From Dioszegia crocea (lineage: Eukaryota > Basidiomycota > Tremellomycetes > Tremellales > Bulleribasidiaceae), in contig BCKK01000003.1 in NCBI GenBank assembly GCA_001600615.1, positions 236,093 through 300,092 of the forward strand: a DNA stretch of 64,000 bases. The letters are read 5' to 3'. This document shows positions 63,616-64,000 of this stretch, in pieces. The notes under the pieces were generated by a model. The model had not been told where the DNA came from. It did not search any database and saw only the letters and a program-made list of their open reading frames with translations. The position numbers were made by a program, and so were the translations under genes. Positions within the stretch are counted from its first letter, which is position 1. Every line of letters starts with the position of its first letter.

Positions 63616-64000
63616 ATGTCCGCCTCCACTAGCAAGACTCAGCTTGTTTTGGCCCTTCCGCTATACCTCTACGAGAAGTACATTCCCGTGAGAATGATCG
63701 GACGGGGTGGCAACGGGATGGTCTACCTGGTACGAGAGCGTGCGACTAGGATGCTCTTCGCATGCAAAGTCGCGGACTACACAGGAGGAGACGATTCTGT
63801 CGAGAAGAGAGATTTGCATCAGGAAGTGTGAGTCTGCTCGGCCTATACAGTACAGAAATTTTGCAGCGAAGTCGCTAATCAGCACAGCTCTATCCTCCAG
63901 AGTTTTGTTGAAATATGGTTCCGTCTCTCGCCTTCTTGATGTCTAGAACATTCTCTGTTGGTATTCATGCATATCATACAGCTCTAACAACAGATTATGA
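63616..64000 (+). CDS. Protein kinase, N-terminal part (3' end outside window)
   Basis: Exon 1 is 63616-63827; exon 2 probably begins at 63888. The start MSASTSKTQLVLALPLYLYE leads into the glycine-rich loop MIGRGGNGMVYLVRERAT (GxGxxGxV) and the ATP-binding lysine in LFACKVADY, followed by a helix-C candidate (LHQEVSILQ). These are subdomains I-III of a eukaryotic Ser/Thr kinase. Beyond 63905 the frame is unclear: a further short intron (GTTGAA...GTCTAG, about 63908-63946) seems to follow and the window ends at 64000. The subfamily cannot be assigned. The preceding 1.4 kb is the longest gene-free stretch in the window. Confidence 0.7.

Noticed and set aside
1..64000. CRISPR arrays, intact transposons, rRNA
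   Set aside because: No regularly spaced repeats, no transposase/reverse-transcriptase motifs and no rRNA-like sequence were seen in either strand.

Overview
This is nuclear DNA from a filamentous or yeast-like fungus, most likely a basidiomycete close to Tremellomycetes. The organism call is inference. It rests on genes broken by many 45-170 nt introns with GTRNGT donors, CTGAY-type branch sites just upstream of the acceptor, compact spacing on both strands, and fungal-specific families (DUF1769, Ctk3, a PARP-UBE2Q fusion, a C3HC/Rsm1 protein). I rebuilt gene models by hand. For the main genes I checked that exon lengths keep the reading frame through every junction. No rRNA, tRNA, CRISPR array or intact transposon was seen.

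Region 0-16 kb holds ordinary genes: the end of an unknown gene; an 18-exon minus-strand gene joining a PARP catalytic domain to a UBE2Q-type ubiquitin-conjugating domain; the very-long-chain 3-ketoacyl-CoA reductase Ifa38; an orphan protein; a DUF1769 protein; another orphan; and a CorA-type Mg2+ transporter. Region 16-20 kb is a tandem array of three small, divergent, Cys-containing paralogues, each behind a TATA box. The first carries an in-frame TAG. Region 20-37 kb returns to core genes: a large disordered protein with one C-terminal membrane segment, an orphan, a D-xylose/dihydrodiol dehydrogenase, an SH3-TBC protein whose catalytic residues look lost, the NatB subunit Naa25, and the CTD-kinase subunit Ctk3.

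Region 37-56.6 kb is an accessory block made almost entirely of duplicated, lineage-specific genes. A family of about 370-aa proteins has an F-box-like N-terminus and a C-terminal CEACGWC motif. It is present as three intact tandem copies (units of about 1.7 kb at 50.7-55.3 kb), three full-length-scale decaying copies and one short relic. Interleaved with it are a pair of Ala/Gly/Ser-rich single-pass membrane proteins and a pair of small nuclear Cut8/Sts1-like proteins. The nucleoporin Nup53 is the only core gene inside the block. Region 56.9-64 kb contains a C3HC zinc-finger protein, an arrestin-related trafficking adaptor, a small membrane protein, an intergenic stretch rich in inverted repeats (including a duplicated hairpin), and the start of a protein kinase.

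Several products belong to the ubiquitin/proteasome or nuclear-pore world: PARP-E2 fusion, F-box-like family, Cut8-like pair, arrestin adaptor, Nup53 and C3HC protein. Apart from proximity, nothing in the sequence proves that they act together. The best candidate for an undescribed system is the 37-56.6 kb block: a rapidly duplicating F-box-like/CEACGWC family with birth-and-death decay and an unusual overlap between its stop codon and a conserved 5' splice site.
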